Made by a program: the position numbers and the translations under genes
Assembly: GCA_030614035.1 (NCBI GenBank)
Contig: JAUWKW010000012.1
Coordinates: 1-13,475, forward strand
DNA: 13,475 nucleotides
Direction of reading: 5' to 3'
From: Chromatiales bacterium
GTDB taxonomy: Bacteria > Pseudomonadota > Gammaproteobacteria > Steroidobacterales > GCA-2729495
Notes under the pieces: generated by a model
Database searches by the model: none
Told to the model about the DNA's origin: nothing
The model's input: the letters and a program-made list of their open reading frames with translations, nothing else
Shown: in pieces, positions 6,765 through 13,475 of the stretch
How positions within the stretch are numbered: position 1 is the first letter of the stretch
How the letters are laid out: each line of letters starts with the position of its first letter

Positions 6765-7683
6765 CGCTGTTACGCCGCTGTTTCACTTCTGGCAGCCCCG
6801 ATACTGGCCCATCTGGCTCGGCGTTGGAATGCTGCGCCTGGTTGTCATGCTGCCACGCCGCGGCCAGTTGTGGGTCGCTCGCCGCATCGGCGGTATTCTA
6901 CGAGTGGTTTTACCGAAGCGCCGCCATATTGCCCAGGCCAATCTTGCACTTTGCTTCCCAGAGCTCAACGCTACCGAGCAACGCAATTTACTGCGGCGCC
7001 ATTTTGATGCGCTGGGCATGTTCGTTCTTGAGCTTGCGCTGGCGTGGTGGGCGACCGACAGCGAACTGGATGGCTTAATTCAAGTCAACGGCATCGAGCA
7101 CGTGCACGCTGCGCTTGAACAAGGCTGTGGCGTGCTGCTGCTCAGCGGTCATTTCACGTGCAACGAAATCGCCGCCAGGGGGCTATGTTCAATGCTGCCG
7201 CCATTGGGAGCGATGTACAGACCGAGCGGCAATCCCCTGGTTGACCAACTGATTCGGCGCTGTCGCAACCGGTCAGCTACCTACCTGATCGCCAAAGACA
7301 GGATCCGTGAGCTGGTGCGTGCCCTGCGCGGCAACATCATCGTCTGGTATTCGCCGGATCAGGCCTACAGCGGCAAAAACAGCGTCATCGCGCCGTTCTT
7401 CGGCGAGGCCGCTATGACCAGCCCGGCAACGAGTCAGATAGCGCGCATCAGCGGGGCTGCGATCGTTCCATGCTTGCCCCGCCGACTGGAAGACGGGTCG
7501 GGCTATATCGTGGACCTGTTGCCCGCTCTCGAGAACTTTCCCGGCGATGACCCGGCTGCTGATGCAGCTCGGATAAACCGCCTACTAGAAGATCAAATTC
7601 GAAAGGCGCCAGATCAATACTACTGGGTGCACCGCCGATTCAAAGGCCGACCGGCCGAGTACAGCGATCCTTACTCTGATTGA
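6757..7683 (+). CDS. lpxL: Lipid A biosynthesis (late) acyltransferase, LpxL/HtrB family
   Basis: Inner-membrane-associated acyltransferase that transfers a fatty acid from acyl-ACP to Kdo-lipid IVA, completing lipid A. The 308 residues match the usual length and align from the start with E. coli LpxL (QPRYWPIWLGVGMLRLVVMLP at 13-33). The catalytic HX4E motif is seen as H132-FTCN-E137. Other family blocks are MYRPSGNPLVD (153-163), WYSPDQAYSG, PFFGEAAMTSPATS and APDQYYWVHRRFKGRP near the C-terminus. Lauroyl, myristoyl or palmitoleoyl specificity cannot be read. The ATG fits the alignment but has a poor ribosome binding site, and an overlapping small frame with a strong site may drive its translation. 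The 3' end overlaps kdkA convergently by 13 bases. Neighbours are all Kdo/heptose enzymes. Confidence 0.95.
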   Translation: MDDAVTPLFHFWQPRYWPIWLGVGMLRLVVMLPRRGQLWVARRIGGILRVVLPKRRHIAQANLALCFPELNATEQRNLLRRHFDALGMFVLELALAWWATDSELDGLIQVNGIEHVHAALEQGCGVLLLSGHFTCNEIAARGLCSMLPPLGAMYRPSGNPLVDQLIRRCRNRSATYLIAKDRIRELVRALRGNIIVWYSPDQAYSGKNSVIAPFFGEAAMTSPATSQIARISGAAIVPCLPRRLEDGSGYIVDLLPALENFPGDDPAADAARINRLLEDQIRKAPDQYYWVHRRFKGRPAEYSDPYSD

Positions 7684-8408
7684 GGCACGGTAGCGGAGTT
7701 TTGCCGATAACCAGCCAATAGAGACTGCCACTGGCCAGGCCCAAAAATTATTTCGCTGCTATCGCGAATCTTGCGCAGCGATCTTTGCAAGCGAACTAAG
7801 TTGCTATCACGCCATCGGCCCGCCGATCGCATTATTCGCCCGCGATCGAAATCCAGAATGTATACGCCATCTGCCGCATCAACCTGAATGTTGTGGGCAC
7901 TAAGGTCTGCATGAAAGACCCGCGCTGCATGGAAACGCCCAATGCAGCTTCCGACTGCGTGCCATAGTTCGTCATCGATCCCGTCCTGCTGTAGCCGGCT
8001 AGAGAATGGCACGACTCCGGGCAAGCGTTGGGTAATCAGGTCCGCCGAATAGAAATTCCCATGTTTAACACTACGGGCAGCTACGGGCACCGGAGCAGGT
8101 AACTCTAGTTTCTGCAAATTGCGCAGAAGACTCCATTCCCGGAACGGACGACTGGACTCCCAGCCCGTCCAGAGAAATCGATCCCGCAGCATTTTCATTA
8201 CCCTGCCACCGCGGTGATAGTGCCTCAGAACCCATTCCTGTTCGTCATGCTGAACGAACAGGGTTGTACCTCTCCCGCCAGCGACACCGGGCACCGGAAC
8301 GGCTGAGTTCCAGCTCAGTGGATCGAATAACTCCTCGCTGATTTGGTCGACTAGAGAATCATCGTATACGATCACGCTCTCCCCAAGTTTCTCGGTACGT
8401 TCTGCCAC
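7671..8408 (-). CDS. kdkA: 3-deoxy-D-manno-octulosonic acid (Kdo) kinase KdkA
   Basis: Inner-membrane peripheral kinase that uses ATP to phosphorylate the 4-OH of the Kdo on lipid A, as known from Haemophilus. The 245 residues (H. influenzae 241) carry GRGTTLF (45-51), WVLRHYHRGG (59-68), the kinase-type catalytic loop H166-A-D168-LSAH-N173, and the metal-binding DFDRG (186-190). The alignment with Haemophilus KdkA continues to the C-terminal WQSLLAGYRQ. The start is GTG with AGAGGGA about nine bases upstream, and its position agrees with the Haemophilus N-terminus. The gene is divergent from the opsX-like gene with only six bases between start codons, so its ribosome binding site lies inside that gene. 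It overlaps lpxL by 13 bases at the 3' end. No Asp or His of the catalytic set is missing. Confidence 0.93.
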   Translation of the reverse strand: MAERTEKLGESVIVYDDSLVDQISEELFDPLSWNSAVPVPGVAGGRGTTLFVQHDEQEWVLRHYHRGGRVMKMLRDRFLWTGWESSRPFREWSLLRNLQKLELPAPVPVAARSVKHGNFYSADLITQRLPGVVPFSSRLQQDGIDDELWHAVGSCIGRFHAARVFHADLSAHNIQVDAADGVYILDFDRGRIMRSAGRWRDSNLVRLQRSLRKIRDSSEIIFGPGQWQSLLAGYRQNSATVPQSE

Positions 8409-8414
8409 CTACGT

Positions 8415-9497
8415 ATGTCCCTCTCGATTCAATCACCACCGGAATCAATTTGCGTTATCCGGCTTTCTGCAATTGGGGATTGCTGCCACACATTGCCCGT
8501 CATCAGAACCATACAGACGGCCTGGCCGGAAACCCGAATCACGTGGGTCATAGGCGAAACCGAATTCGGTTTGATGAATGGTATGGACGGCGTCGATTTT
8601 ATCATTTTCGACAAACGCCGCAGCATTCAGAGCTTGCGGGAGATCAAGGCGGGAATGCGGGACAAGAAATTTCCGTTATTGCTCCACATGCACGCTTCCA
8701 TGCGCGCTAATTTCGTTAGCCGCACAATCCCGGCAGACATTCGTATCGGTTTCGATAAACAGCGAGCAAGAGACTACCAATGGATGTTTACGAATCAGCG
8801 AATTCCCTGGCGCCCGGAACAACATGTAATGGACGGGTTGTTCGGTTTTGCCGAGTATCTCGGCCTGACAGAACCCGTCCTGCGATGGGATATCCCGATT
8901 CCGGATGCTGACCGCCAGTTTGCGAGTGATGCAGTCGGGAAAGCAAAGTCGATCTTAGCCATCAGCCCATGTACCAGTCAAAGGTTTCGAAATTATCGTA
9001 ACTGGAGCGCCGAAAATTTTGCAGCTGTCGCCCAATATGCGCATCAGACTTATGGCGCCGAGATTGTCCTGACCGGAGCAGCGACACGAATCGAGCAGGA
9101 ATACGGCGCGGCGATAACTGCCGAGGCCGGCGTGCCGGTAAATAACCTGATCGGCAAGACGAACCTGAAACAGCTTCTGGCGATTCTTGACCGAGCCGAT
9201 TTACTGATTTGTCCCGATTCCGGTCCCGCACACATGGCAACCACGGTCCGCACGCCAGTTATCGGCCTTTTTGCTACCTCCAACACGGGGCGCACCGGTC
9301 CGTATAATTCGCAGGATCTTGTCGTCGACCGCTACCCGGAGGCAGTTAACCGGGAATTTGGCAAACCGGTGAGTTCCCTGCGCTGGGGGCAGCGGGTACG
9401 CGACCCGGATGCCATGGACCTGATAGGCACACAGGACGTCACGGCAAAGATTGACATGGTTCTCCGTTCGGATAGTCTGTCTGGCAATAGTGATTAA
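8415..9497 (+). CDS. opsX: Glycosyltransferase family 9, probable heptosyltransferase I of the OpsX type
   Basis: Cytoplasmic-face glycosyltransferase predicted to add the first L-glycero-D-manno-heptose to the Kdo of LPS from ADP-heptose. The 360 residues show the N-terminal VIRLSAIGDCCHTLP (14-28) and the sugar-nucleotide site CPDSGPAHMATTVRTPVIGLF (266-286). The C-terminal features ATSNTGRTGPYNS, a VDRY segment, and LRWGQRV..PDAMDLI resemble, as I recall them, Haemophilus/Pasteurella OpsX, which acts on phosphorylated Kdo, more than E. coli WaaC. The divergent pairing with kdkA fits this, since KdkA makes that acceptor. The ATG is the only start upstream of the core, but no ribosome binding site is evident and the promoter must lie inside kdkA. 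GT9 membership is certain. The exact acceptor is inferred. Confidence 0.85.
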   Translation: MSLSIQSPPESICVIRLSAIGDCCHTLPVIRTIQTAWPETRITWVIGETEFGLMNGMDGVDFIIFDKRRSIQSLREIKAGMRDKKFPLLLHMHASMRANFVSRTIPADIRIGFDKQRARDYQWMFTNQRIPWRPEQHVMDGLFGFAEYLGLTEPVLRWDIPIPDADRQFASDAVGKAKSILAISPCTSQRFRNYRNWSAENFAAVAQYAHQTYGAEIVLTGAATRIEQEYGAAITAEAGVPVNNLIGKTNLKQLLAILDRADLLICPDSGPAHMATTVRTPVIGLFATSNTGRTGPYNSQDLVVDRYPEAVNREFGKPVSSLRWGQRVRDPDAMDLIGTQDVTAKIDMVLRSDSLSGNSD

Positions 9498-9523
9498 GAG
9501 GCTGTAAGCAAGACAACAGCCTT
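9498..9523 (+). other. Hairpin between the opsX-like gene and kdoO
   Basis: AGGCTGT (9499-9505) and ACAGCCT (9516-9522) form a seven-base-pair stem with a ten-base loop, directly after the opsX-like stop codon. No T-run follows, so it is at best an attenuator or mRNA-stabilising hairpin between two genes that otherwise look co-transcribed. Confidence 0.3.
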
Positions 9524-9558
9524 AGTCAACGCGCAAAAAGGGGCGCTCAGACGCCACC

Positions 9559-10488
9559 ATGTCTCCCGACTCGACGATGCTGGAAACTTTCAGTCAATCA
9601 CGGCTTCAGGCAGCGGGTCCACACGAAATGTCGGACGCGCTGGAAAACGCCAAAATCGTATATTTTCCTGAATGCCCCGTTGAACTGCCTGATGCCACTG
9701 ATCTGGATAATCTCCGGGAACAACTGCCCGAACAGCTAGAGCGAAAAAATGCCAGCTACTATCCGCAAAGCGATCAGGTCCGTGGCTTACGGAAAGGTAC
9801 GTCACTCCAAACCCTTTCACGCCGCGTGTTGAAGCATCACAGCAGCGTGGTAAGTGACTTCCTCAATCAAGCAATGCCAGATTTGTTTCGCGACGTCAGA
9901 ATCGGTACGAGCAGCTTTCGCCCTCTCGAGGAGCGCGGGCGAAATCTGAAACCGCACGCAAGCAACGAATTGATCCACGTCGACGCCGGTGCTTATGGAG
10001 CAACCAATGGAGACCGAATTCTCCGCTTCTTCGTAAACGTCAACCCCGCCGTTGACCGAGTCTGGGCAAGCAAGGGTAGTTTTCGGCAGCTATTCGAGGA
10101 ATACGGCGAGCAAGCCGGTCTGAGCGGCACAGGAAATGACTTGGGGCACCTTGACAAAAGCGCGATGGGCAAATTGCGCACTTCGATTCTGAAGGGACTA
10201 AGTCACCTTGGCGTGCCGCAAGCGACAGTCATCGACAGCAGTCCTTATGACCGCGCGATGCGCAGGTTTCATAACTTCATGAAAGATTCCCCCGAATTCC
10301 AACATGACCTTACCAGTCGCCAGGAGTATAGATTCCCGCCGTATTCGGCGTGGATGGTACTAACCGACGCCGTCAGTCATGCTTGCCTGTCGGGAAGGCA
10401 CGCGCTGACCCTGACCTGTTTGGTTCCACTGGGTAATTGCCGGCATCCGGAATTGGCGCCGTTTAATATTCTTCGCCAGACGTCATAA
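9559..10488 (+). CDS. kdoO: Kdo hydroxylase KdoO, Fe(II)/2-oxoglutarate dioxygenase
   Basis: Enzyme that hydroxylates Kdo at C3, making Ko, in an Fe(II)-, 2-oxoglutarate- and O2-dependent reaction, as characterised in Burkholderia and Yersinia. Of 309 residues, KIVYFPECPVEL (32-43) begins the family core. The iron site is seen as H140-V-D142 in ELIHVDAGAYG and His274 in LTDAVSHACLSGR, with Arg280 a candidate for 2-oxoglutarate binding. DRILRFFVNVNP (152-163) and the YDRAMRRFHNFMKDSPEFQ block (230-248) are further family features. The ATG at 9559 has no ribosome binding site at normal distance. The later in-frame ATG at 9628 is a possible true start and would leave eight residues before the core. 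It follows the opsX-like gene by 61 bases and overlaps waaF convergently by 26 bases. Confidence 0.9.
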   Translation: MSPDSTMLETFSQSRLQAAGPHEMSDALENAKIVYFPECPVELPDATDLDNLREQLPEQLERKNASYYPQSDQVRGLRKGTSLQTLSRRVLKHHSSVVSDFLNQAMPDLFRDVRIGTSSFRPLEERGRNLKPHASNELIHVDAGAYGATNGDRILRFFVNVNPAVDRVWASKGSFRQLFEEYGEQAGLSGTGNDLGHLDKSAMGKLRTSILKGLSHLGVPQATVIDSSPYDRAMRRFHNFMKDSPEFQHDLTSRQEYRFPPYSAWMVLTDAVSHACLSGRHALTLTCLVPLGNCRHPELAPFNILRQTS

Positions 10489-11497
10489 GCGCCGCTTCGA
10501 CGGCGGCCGCAACGGCGGCCGGGCTGATGTCATTCATGCACCGGAAGTGCCCGAGTGGGCATACACGCTCGAAGCAGGGACTGCAATCCAATCCGAGATA
10601 TTGAATCGTCTTGTGCTCCGTCAGGGGCGGGGTGAATTCCGGGCTCGTGGATCCATAGACTGCCACCACGTAATTCGCAGTGGCCGCAGCAACATGCATA
10701 AGCCCGGAATCGTTAGTCACGGTCACAGCGGCCATAGACAGTAAGTCCACCGTATCTTCGAGGCGAGTGAGTCCACACAAATTGTGGATCTCAGATGCAT
10801 TTTCTCCCTGGATCAATTCGCCGGCAGCCCGGTCCTGCTCTCCGCCGAGGACCCAGACCGGTCGCCCCTGTGCTCGCACCTGGCGTGCCAGTTCGGAGTA
10901 ATGCTCCAGCGGCCAGCACTTGGCAGGCCCGAACGAAGCGCCGGGCATCAGGGCCACCGGGGCAGGGTCAGTCGTCAAGTTAAGACGCTGCAACAATTCC
11001 GCACGGTTTGTCTCATCGACGCGCAGGGCGGGTAATGGTGGCGGGGGCAGCGACTCGCCGGACTCTACCCCGAGGGCAAGAAAGCGTTTCACTGTTTGAT
11101 CGAGGTACGCCTTATCCAGGGGTCGGATATCGGTAAGCAAACCGTAGCGCCACTCGCCTCTGAATCCGGTTCTGACCGGTATTCGGGCGAGAAACGGTAC
11201 CAGCGCAGATTTAAATGAGCGAGGCATGACAATCGCTCGCTGGTACTGTTCGTCCCGCAATCGGCGACCGAGCGCGAAACGCTTGGCCAGCGCAAGTTCG
11301 CCGTGGCCAGCGGGCATCGTTATGGAACTGTGCACCTCGGGCATGCGGGCAAGTAACGCCTCTGACCAAGCCGGAGCAAGCACGTCGATCCTGATTTCCG
11401 GTTCACGTCGCTTAAGCAGTTTGAAGAGCGACTGGGCCATGACCATATCGCCAATCCAGGACGGTCCAACCACCAGCAGTTTCTGCGCATTCAGCAT
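10463..11497 (-). CDS. waaF: ADP-heptose:LPS heptosyltransferase II
   Basis: Adds the second heptose to the LPS inner core from ADP-L-glycero-D-manno-heptose at the cytoplasmic face. The 344 residues match the family and align with E. coli WaaF: GPSWIGDMVMAQSL near the N-terminus (11-24), RSFKSALVPFLARIPVRTGF, PGASFGPAKCWP (about 185-196), TNDSGLMHVAAA (about 261-272) and SPEFTPPL. A Cys-rich CSPCFERVCPLGHFRC segment near the end is typical of many WaaF proteins. The ATG at 11497 fits the E. coli start, while a TTG five codons earlier is in frame. Neither has a strong ribosome binding site. It lies 73 bases after hldD on the same strand, so donor synthesis and transfer are likely co-expressed. 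Its 3' end overlaps kdoO by 26 bases. Confidence 0.96.
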   Translation of the reverse strand: MLNAQKLLVVGPSWIGDMVMAQSLFKLLKRREPEIRIDVLAPAWSEALLARMPEVHSSITMPAGHGELALAKRFALGRRLRDEQYQRAIVMPRSFKSALVPFLARIPVRTGFRGEWRYGLLTDIRPLDKAYLDQTVKRFLALGVESGESLPPPPLPALRVDETNRAELLQRLNLTTDPAPVALMPGASFGPAKCWPLEHYSELARQVRAQGRPVWVLGGEQDRAAGELIQGENASEIHNLCGLTRLEDTVDLLSMAAVTVTNDSGLMHVAAATANYVVAVYGSTSPEFTPPLTEHKTIQYLGLDCSPCFERVCPLGHFRCMNDISPAAVAAAVEAALMTSGEEY

Positions 11498-11570
11498 TGA
11501 GTCTGGCCGCAACGGCGTTTCCGGGAAACCAACCTCTCCAACATCGCCCCGGGCCGTCCAGGCAAATCGC

Positions 11571-12536
11571 CTACGCGACAGGGTGTCGCGATCCGCTCGC
11601 TTGAAAATCGAGATACCGTCGAACGCCTTCGTCGATATTCACAAACTGGTTGCTATAGCCTAACTTTCTGAGCCCGCTGATGTCCGCGCATGTATAACTC
11701 TGGTAACTGCCAACGAGGCTTTCTGGAAAGGGGATATATTGAATTCCACCACGCTCATGCCAGGCTATTACCGCGCGGGCCACTGCATTGAACGTCGTGC
11801 ATTCCCCTGTACCCAAGTTGTAAATCCCCGAGTGGGCGCTGTTTTTTAGAAACCACAGATTCACATCCACTACATCGTCAACATAAATGAAATCGCGTAC
11901 TTGCTCGCCGTCAGCATAACCGTCGCTGCCCTCAAAAAGCCGGACATCGTCACCGCTGAGTAGCTGCTGGTTGAAATGATAAATGACGCTGGACATACCG
12001 CCCTTGTGCTGCTCGCGAGGACCATACACGTTGAAATATCGCAGCCCGACGATCTGTGATTTAGCTGCGCCCAGCCGGCGGCGTACGTATTGATCAAACA
12101 GAAGCTTGGAATAAGCATAGACGTTGATCGGATGCTCACACTCGGGGCTCACACGAAACTCCCGTCCGCTACCATATACCGAGGCGGACGACGCATATAT
12201 GAAAGGTATCTGACGGGCGACGCAAAAATGCGACAGGATTTTCGAATATTCGAAGTTTAGCCGCATCATGTAGCGACCATCCCATTCGGTCGTGTCTGTG
12301 CAGGCTCCCTGGTGAAATACGGCATCGATTGAACCGTAAGCGTCTTGTTCCGATTGAACGACAGCTAGAAAATCTTCGAGATCAACGTAATCGGCTATTT
12401 CACAATCCGCGAGATTTGTAACTTTGTGTCCATCGGTAAGATCATCGACAACAATGATGTCTTTCTCGCCAATCCGGTTTAGCCCCTTGACGAGGCTGCT
12501 GCCTATAAAGCCAGCACCGCCAGTGACAATGATCAT
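11571..12536 (-). CDS. hldD: ADP-L-glycero-D-manno-heptose 6-epimerase
   Basis: Cytosolic NADP-dependent short-chain-dehydrogenase-type epimerase that converts ADP-D-glycero- to ADP-L-glycero-D-manno-heptose, the last step in making the donor for the heptosyltransferases. The 321 residues (E. coli 310) start with the nucleotide-binding MIIVTGGAGFIGSS. The active site Ser116, Tyr140 and Lys144 (YASS, NVYAYSK) has the same numbering as E. coli. Further matches are FHQGACTDTTEWDGRYMM, RYFNVYGPREQHKG and YNLGTGE. The ATG is preceded by AGAGGT at six bases, an excellent ribosome binding site. It lies 65 bases downstream of the zinc-finger gene and upstream of waaF, all on the minus strand. Confidence 0.98.
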   Translation of the reverse strand: MIIVTGGAGFIGSSLVKGLNRIGEKDIIVVDDLTDGHKVTNLADCEIADYVDLEDFLAVVQSEQDAYGSIDAVFHQGACTDTTEWDGRYMMRLNFEYSKILSHFCVARQIPFIYASSASVYGSGREFRVSPECEHPINVYAYSKLLFDQYVRRRLGAAKSQIVGLRYFNVYGPREQHKGGMSSVIYHFNQQLLSGDDVRLFEGSDGYADGEQVRDFIYVDDVVDVNLWFLKNSAHSGIYNLGTGECTTFNAVARAVIAWHERGGIQYIPFPESLVGSYQSYTCADISGLRKLGYSNQFVNIDEGVRRYLDFQASGSRHPVA

Positions 12537-12601
12537 CCGGTTACCTCTGCCATTTTTGATTCAGTCAACCGAATTCGTGGTTCGCTTTGAGCCGATTTCC
12601 G

Positions 12602-12826
12602 CTAGTCGCCGGAAACGCCATCGATCAGAGCGTAACTTGCGCCACAGTAGGGACATTTGGCTTGACCGCTTTCCTCGATCGGCAAGTAAACCTTAGGGTG
12701 CGAATTCCACAGATACATGCCCGGCATTGGACAGGAAAGAGGCACATCCTCGCGCCGGACCTTGTAATGATTCTCGGCGTTTGGCTGAATCAGCTGCTCC
12801 GTGCCGTCGCCCGACGTTTCTCGCAC
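12602..12826 (-). CDS. CHCC-type zinc-finger domain protein
   Basis: A 74-residue protein with the zf-CHCC fold (PF10276 type, related to the NDUFS6 zinc site). The zinc ligands are Cys32 in LSCPMPGMYLWN, His43 in SHPKVYLPI, and Cys58 and Cys61 in CPYCG. The molecular role of these small proteins in bacteria is not established. They often sit beside housekeeping or envelope genes. I choose the GTG at 12826, with AAAGGA eight bases upstream. The longer ATG frame (from 12865) is unlikely because that ATG is part of a TATAAT box that looks like the gene's own promoter, so it would not be in the mRNA. The gene heads the apparent zinc finger-hldD-waaF operon. Confidence 0.9.
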   Translation of the reverse strand: MRETSGDGTEQLIQPNAENHYKVRREDVPLSCPMPGMYLWNSHPKVYLPIEESGQAKCPYCGASYALIDGVSGD

Positions 12827-12863
12827 CTCTGGATTCCTTTTGTAAGGGGAATGTGGGATCGGC

Positions 12864-12872
12864 ATTATATCA
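12864..12872 (-). promoter_or_regulatory. Extended -10 promoter for the zinc-finger-hldD-waaF operon
   Basis: The minus strand reads TGATATAAT, a perfect extended -10 (TGn then TATAAT). No good -35 is present at 16-18 bases, which extended -10 promoters tolerate. The start site should be near 12857, giving a leader of about 31 bases that contains the AAAGGA site of the GTG start at 12826. Confidence 0.6.
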
Positions 12873-12971
12873 ATCGACCTGACGAGTTATGTCCCCGTAA
12901 CTATGAGGACAACACTACCGCTGAAAAGGAGCCGTCCTGACCGGGCATAGGGTGTTTAGCACAGCTGGGGC

Positions 12972-13000
12972 AAAAAAAAGCCCCACCAAAAGGCGGGGCT
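12972..13000 (-). terminator. Rho-independent terminator after groL
   Basis: On the minus strand, a nine-base-pair stem (AGCCCCGCC / GGTGGGGCT, one G-T wobble) with a TTTT loop is followed by a run of seven to eight T residues. It ends 22 bases after the groL stop. It insulates the downstream zinc-finger-hldD-waaF operon from the heat-shock operon. Confidence 0.96.
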
Positions 13001-13021
13001 CGTAAGGGATTATCGGATGGC

Positions 13022-13475
13022 TTACATCATGCCGCCCATATCGGGCATCGGTGCAGAAGGTACATCATCCTTGGGGAGTTCCGAGACCATCGCCTCCGTT
13101 GTCAGCAACAAGCCAGCAACCGACGAGGCATTCTGCAGAGCAAAACGCGTGACCTTGGTCGGATCGATGATGCCCATTGCCACCATGTCACCGTATTCCG
13201 AAGTCGCGGCATTGAAGCCATAATCGCCTTCGCCCTCGCTGACCTGATTAAGGACCACGGACGCATCGCCTCCAGCATTGGCAACGATCTGACGCAGCGG
13301 CTCTTCCAGCGCGCGGCGCAGAATATTGATGCCAACATTCTGATCGTCATTGGCTCCTTTGAGCTTTGCCAATACACTCTGGGCGCGAATATAAGCAACG
13401 CCGCCACCAGCGACAACCCCCTCTTCGACCGCGGCGCGCGTTGCGTGCAGCGCATCCTCGACACGGGCCTTCTTT
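13022..13475 (-). CDS. groL: Chaperonin GroEL, C-terminal part, cut by window edge
   Basis: The last 151 residues of the 60-kDa ATP-dependent chaperonin, which forms the double-ring folding cage with GroES. Visible are [19 protein letters not shown] at the cut end (about residue 390 in E. coli numbering), [44 protein letters not shown] and the flexible tail ending in MPDMGGMM. The tail is shorter than the GGM repeat of E. coli but ends in the usual Gly-Gly-Met-Met. The 5' part, any groS and the promoter lie beyond the right edge. The stop is followed closely by a strong terminator. Confidence 0.98.
   Translation of the reverse strand, partial: KKARVEDALHATRAAVEEGVVAGGGVAYIRAQSVLAKLKGANDDQNVGINILRRALEEPLRQIVANAGGDASVVLNQVSEGEGDYGFNAATSEYGDMVAMGIIDPTKVTRFALQNASSVAGLLLTTEAMVSELPKDDVPSAPMPDMGGMM

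Noticed and set aside
6347..7078. 243-codon plus-strand open frame spanning the intergenic region and the lpxL start
   Set aside because: It overlaps 320 bases of clearly coding lpxL in another frame and has no recognisable domain, so it is an out-of-frame shadow.
10490..10521. GC-rich hairpin CGCCG-CTTCGA-CGGCG and a 12-base-period repeat just after the kdoO stop
   Set aside because: No T-run follows, so it is not a terminator; the repeat is explained by Ala/Val-rich codons of the waaF C-terminus.
11498..11570. GTTTC-CGG-GAAAC dyad and a 17-codon mini-frame ending on the waaF start
   Set aside because: The stem is only five base pairs and the mini-frame has no ribosome binding site of its own; both are expected by chance.
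1..13475. Mobile element, prophage, CRISPR array, tRNA or defence system
   Set aside because: No transposase, integrase, regular spaced repeats or cloverleaf were seen; nearly every long frame is explained by housekeeping or envelope genes.

Overview
The window reads as a chromosomal segment of a gammaproteobacterium, with moderate GC content and dense, mostly single-copy housekeeping genes. Evidence for this is the set of Gram-negative envelope genes (lpxL, kdkA, an opsX-like heptosyltransferase, kdoO, waaF, hldD), protein sequences that align closely with remembered Escherichia coli and Haemophilus homologues, and E. coli-like sigma-32 and sigma-70 promoter signals. I cannot name the genus. 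I see no mobile element, CRISPR array, tRNA or rRNA.

Left part (1-3239, all minus strand): the 5' two fifths of htpG runs off the left edge, behind a near-consensus heat-shock promoter. Next come two small unrecognised genes, one with an Arg-rich heptad tail and one with a duplicated Trp/Tyr motif. Then comes ppnN, the (p)ppGpp-regulated nucleotide nucleosidase.

Cell-wall pair (3398-6196, minus): a long LysM-bearing lytic transglycosylase is followed after about 40 bases by a small YafK-like L,D-transpeptidase. They are probably one operon for peptidoglycan remodelling.

Intergenic control region (6197-6756): a divergent, gene-poor stretch between the transglycosylase and lpxL. It holds a strong hairpin, two perfect dyads and a small Arg-rich open frame with an excellent ribosome binding site that overlaps the lpxL start.

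LPS inner-core block (6757-12536, both strands): LpxL acylates Kdo-lipid A, KdkA phosphorylates Kdo, the OpsX-like GT9 enzyme probably adds heptose I, KdoO hydroxylates Kdo, WaaF adds heptose II, and HldD makes the ADP-L-glycero-D-manno-heptose donor. The genes are packed very tightly: two convergent pairs overlap at their 3' ends and one divergent pair has starts only 6 bases apart. A small CHCC zinc-finger gene leads the hldD-waaF run from an extended -10 promoter.

Right edge (12972-13475, minus): a textbook terminator and the 3' end of groL.

Most of the window is ordinary. The parts worth a second look are the lpxL leader region, the co-occurrence of KdkA/OpsX with KdoO, the two small unrecognised proteins, and the compressed gene layout.
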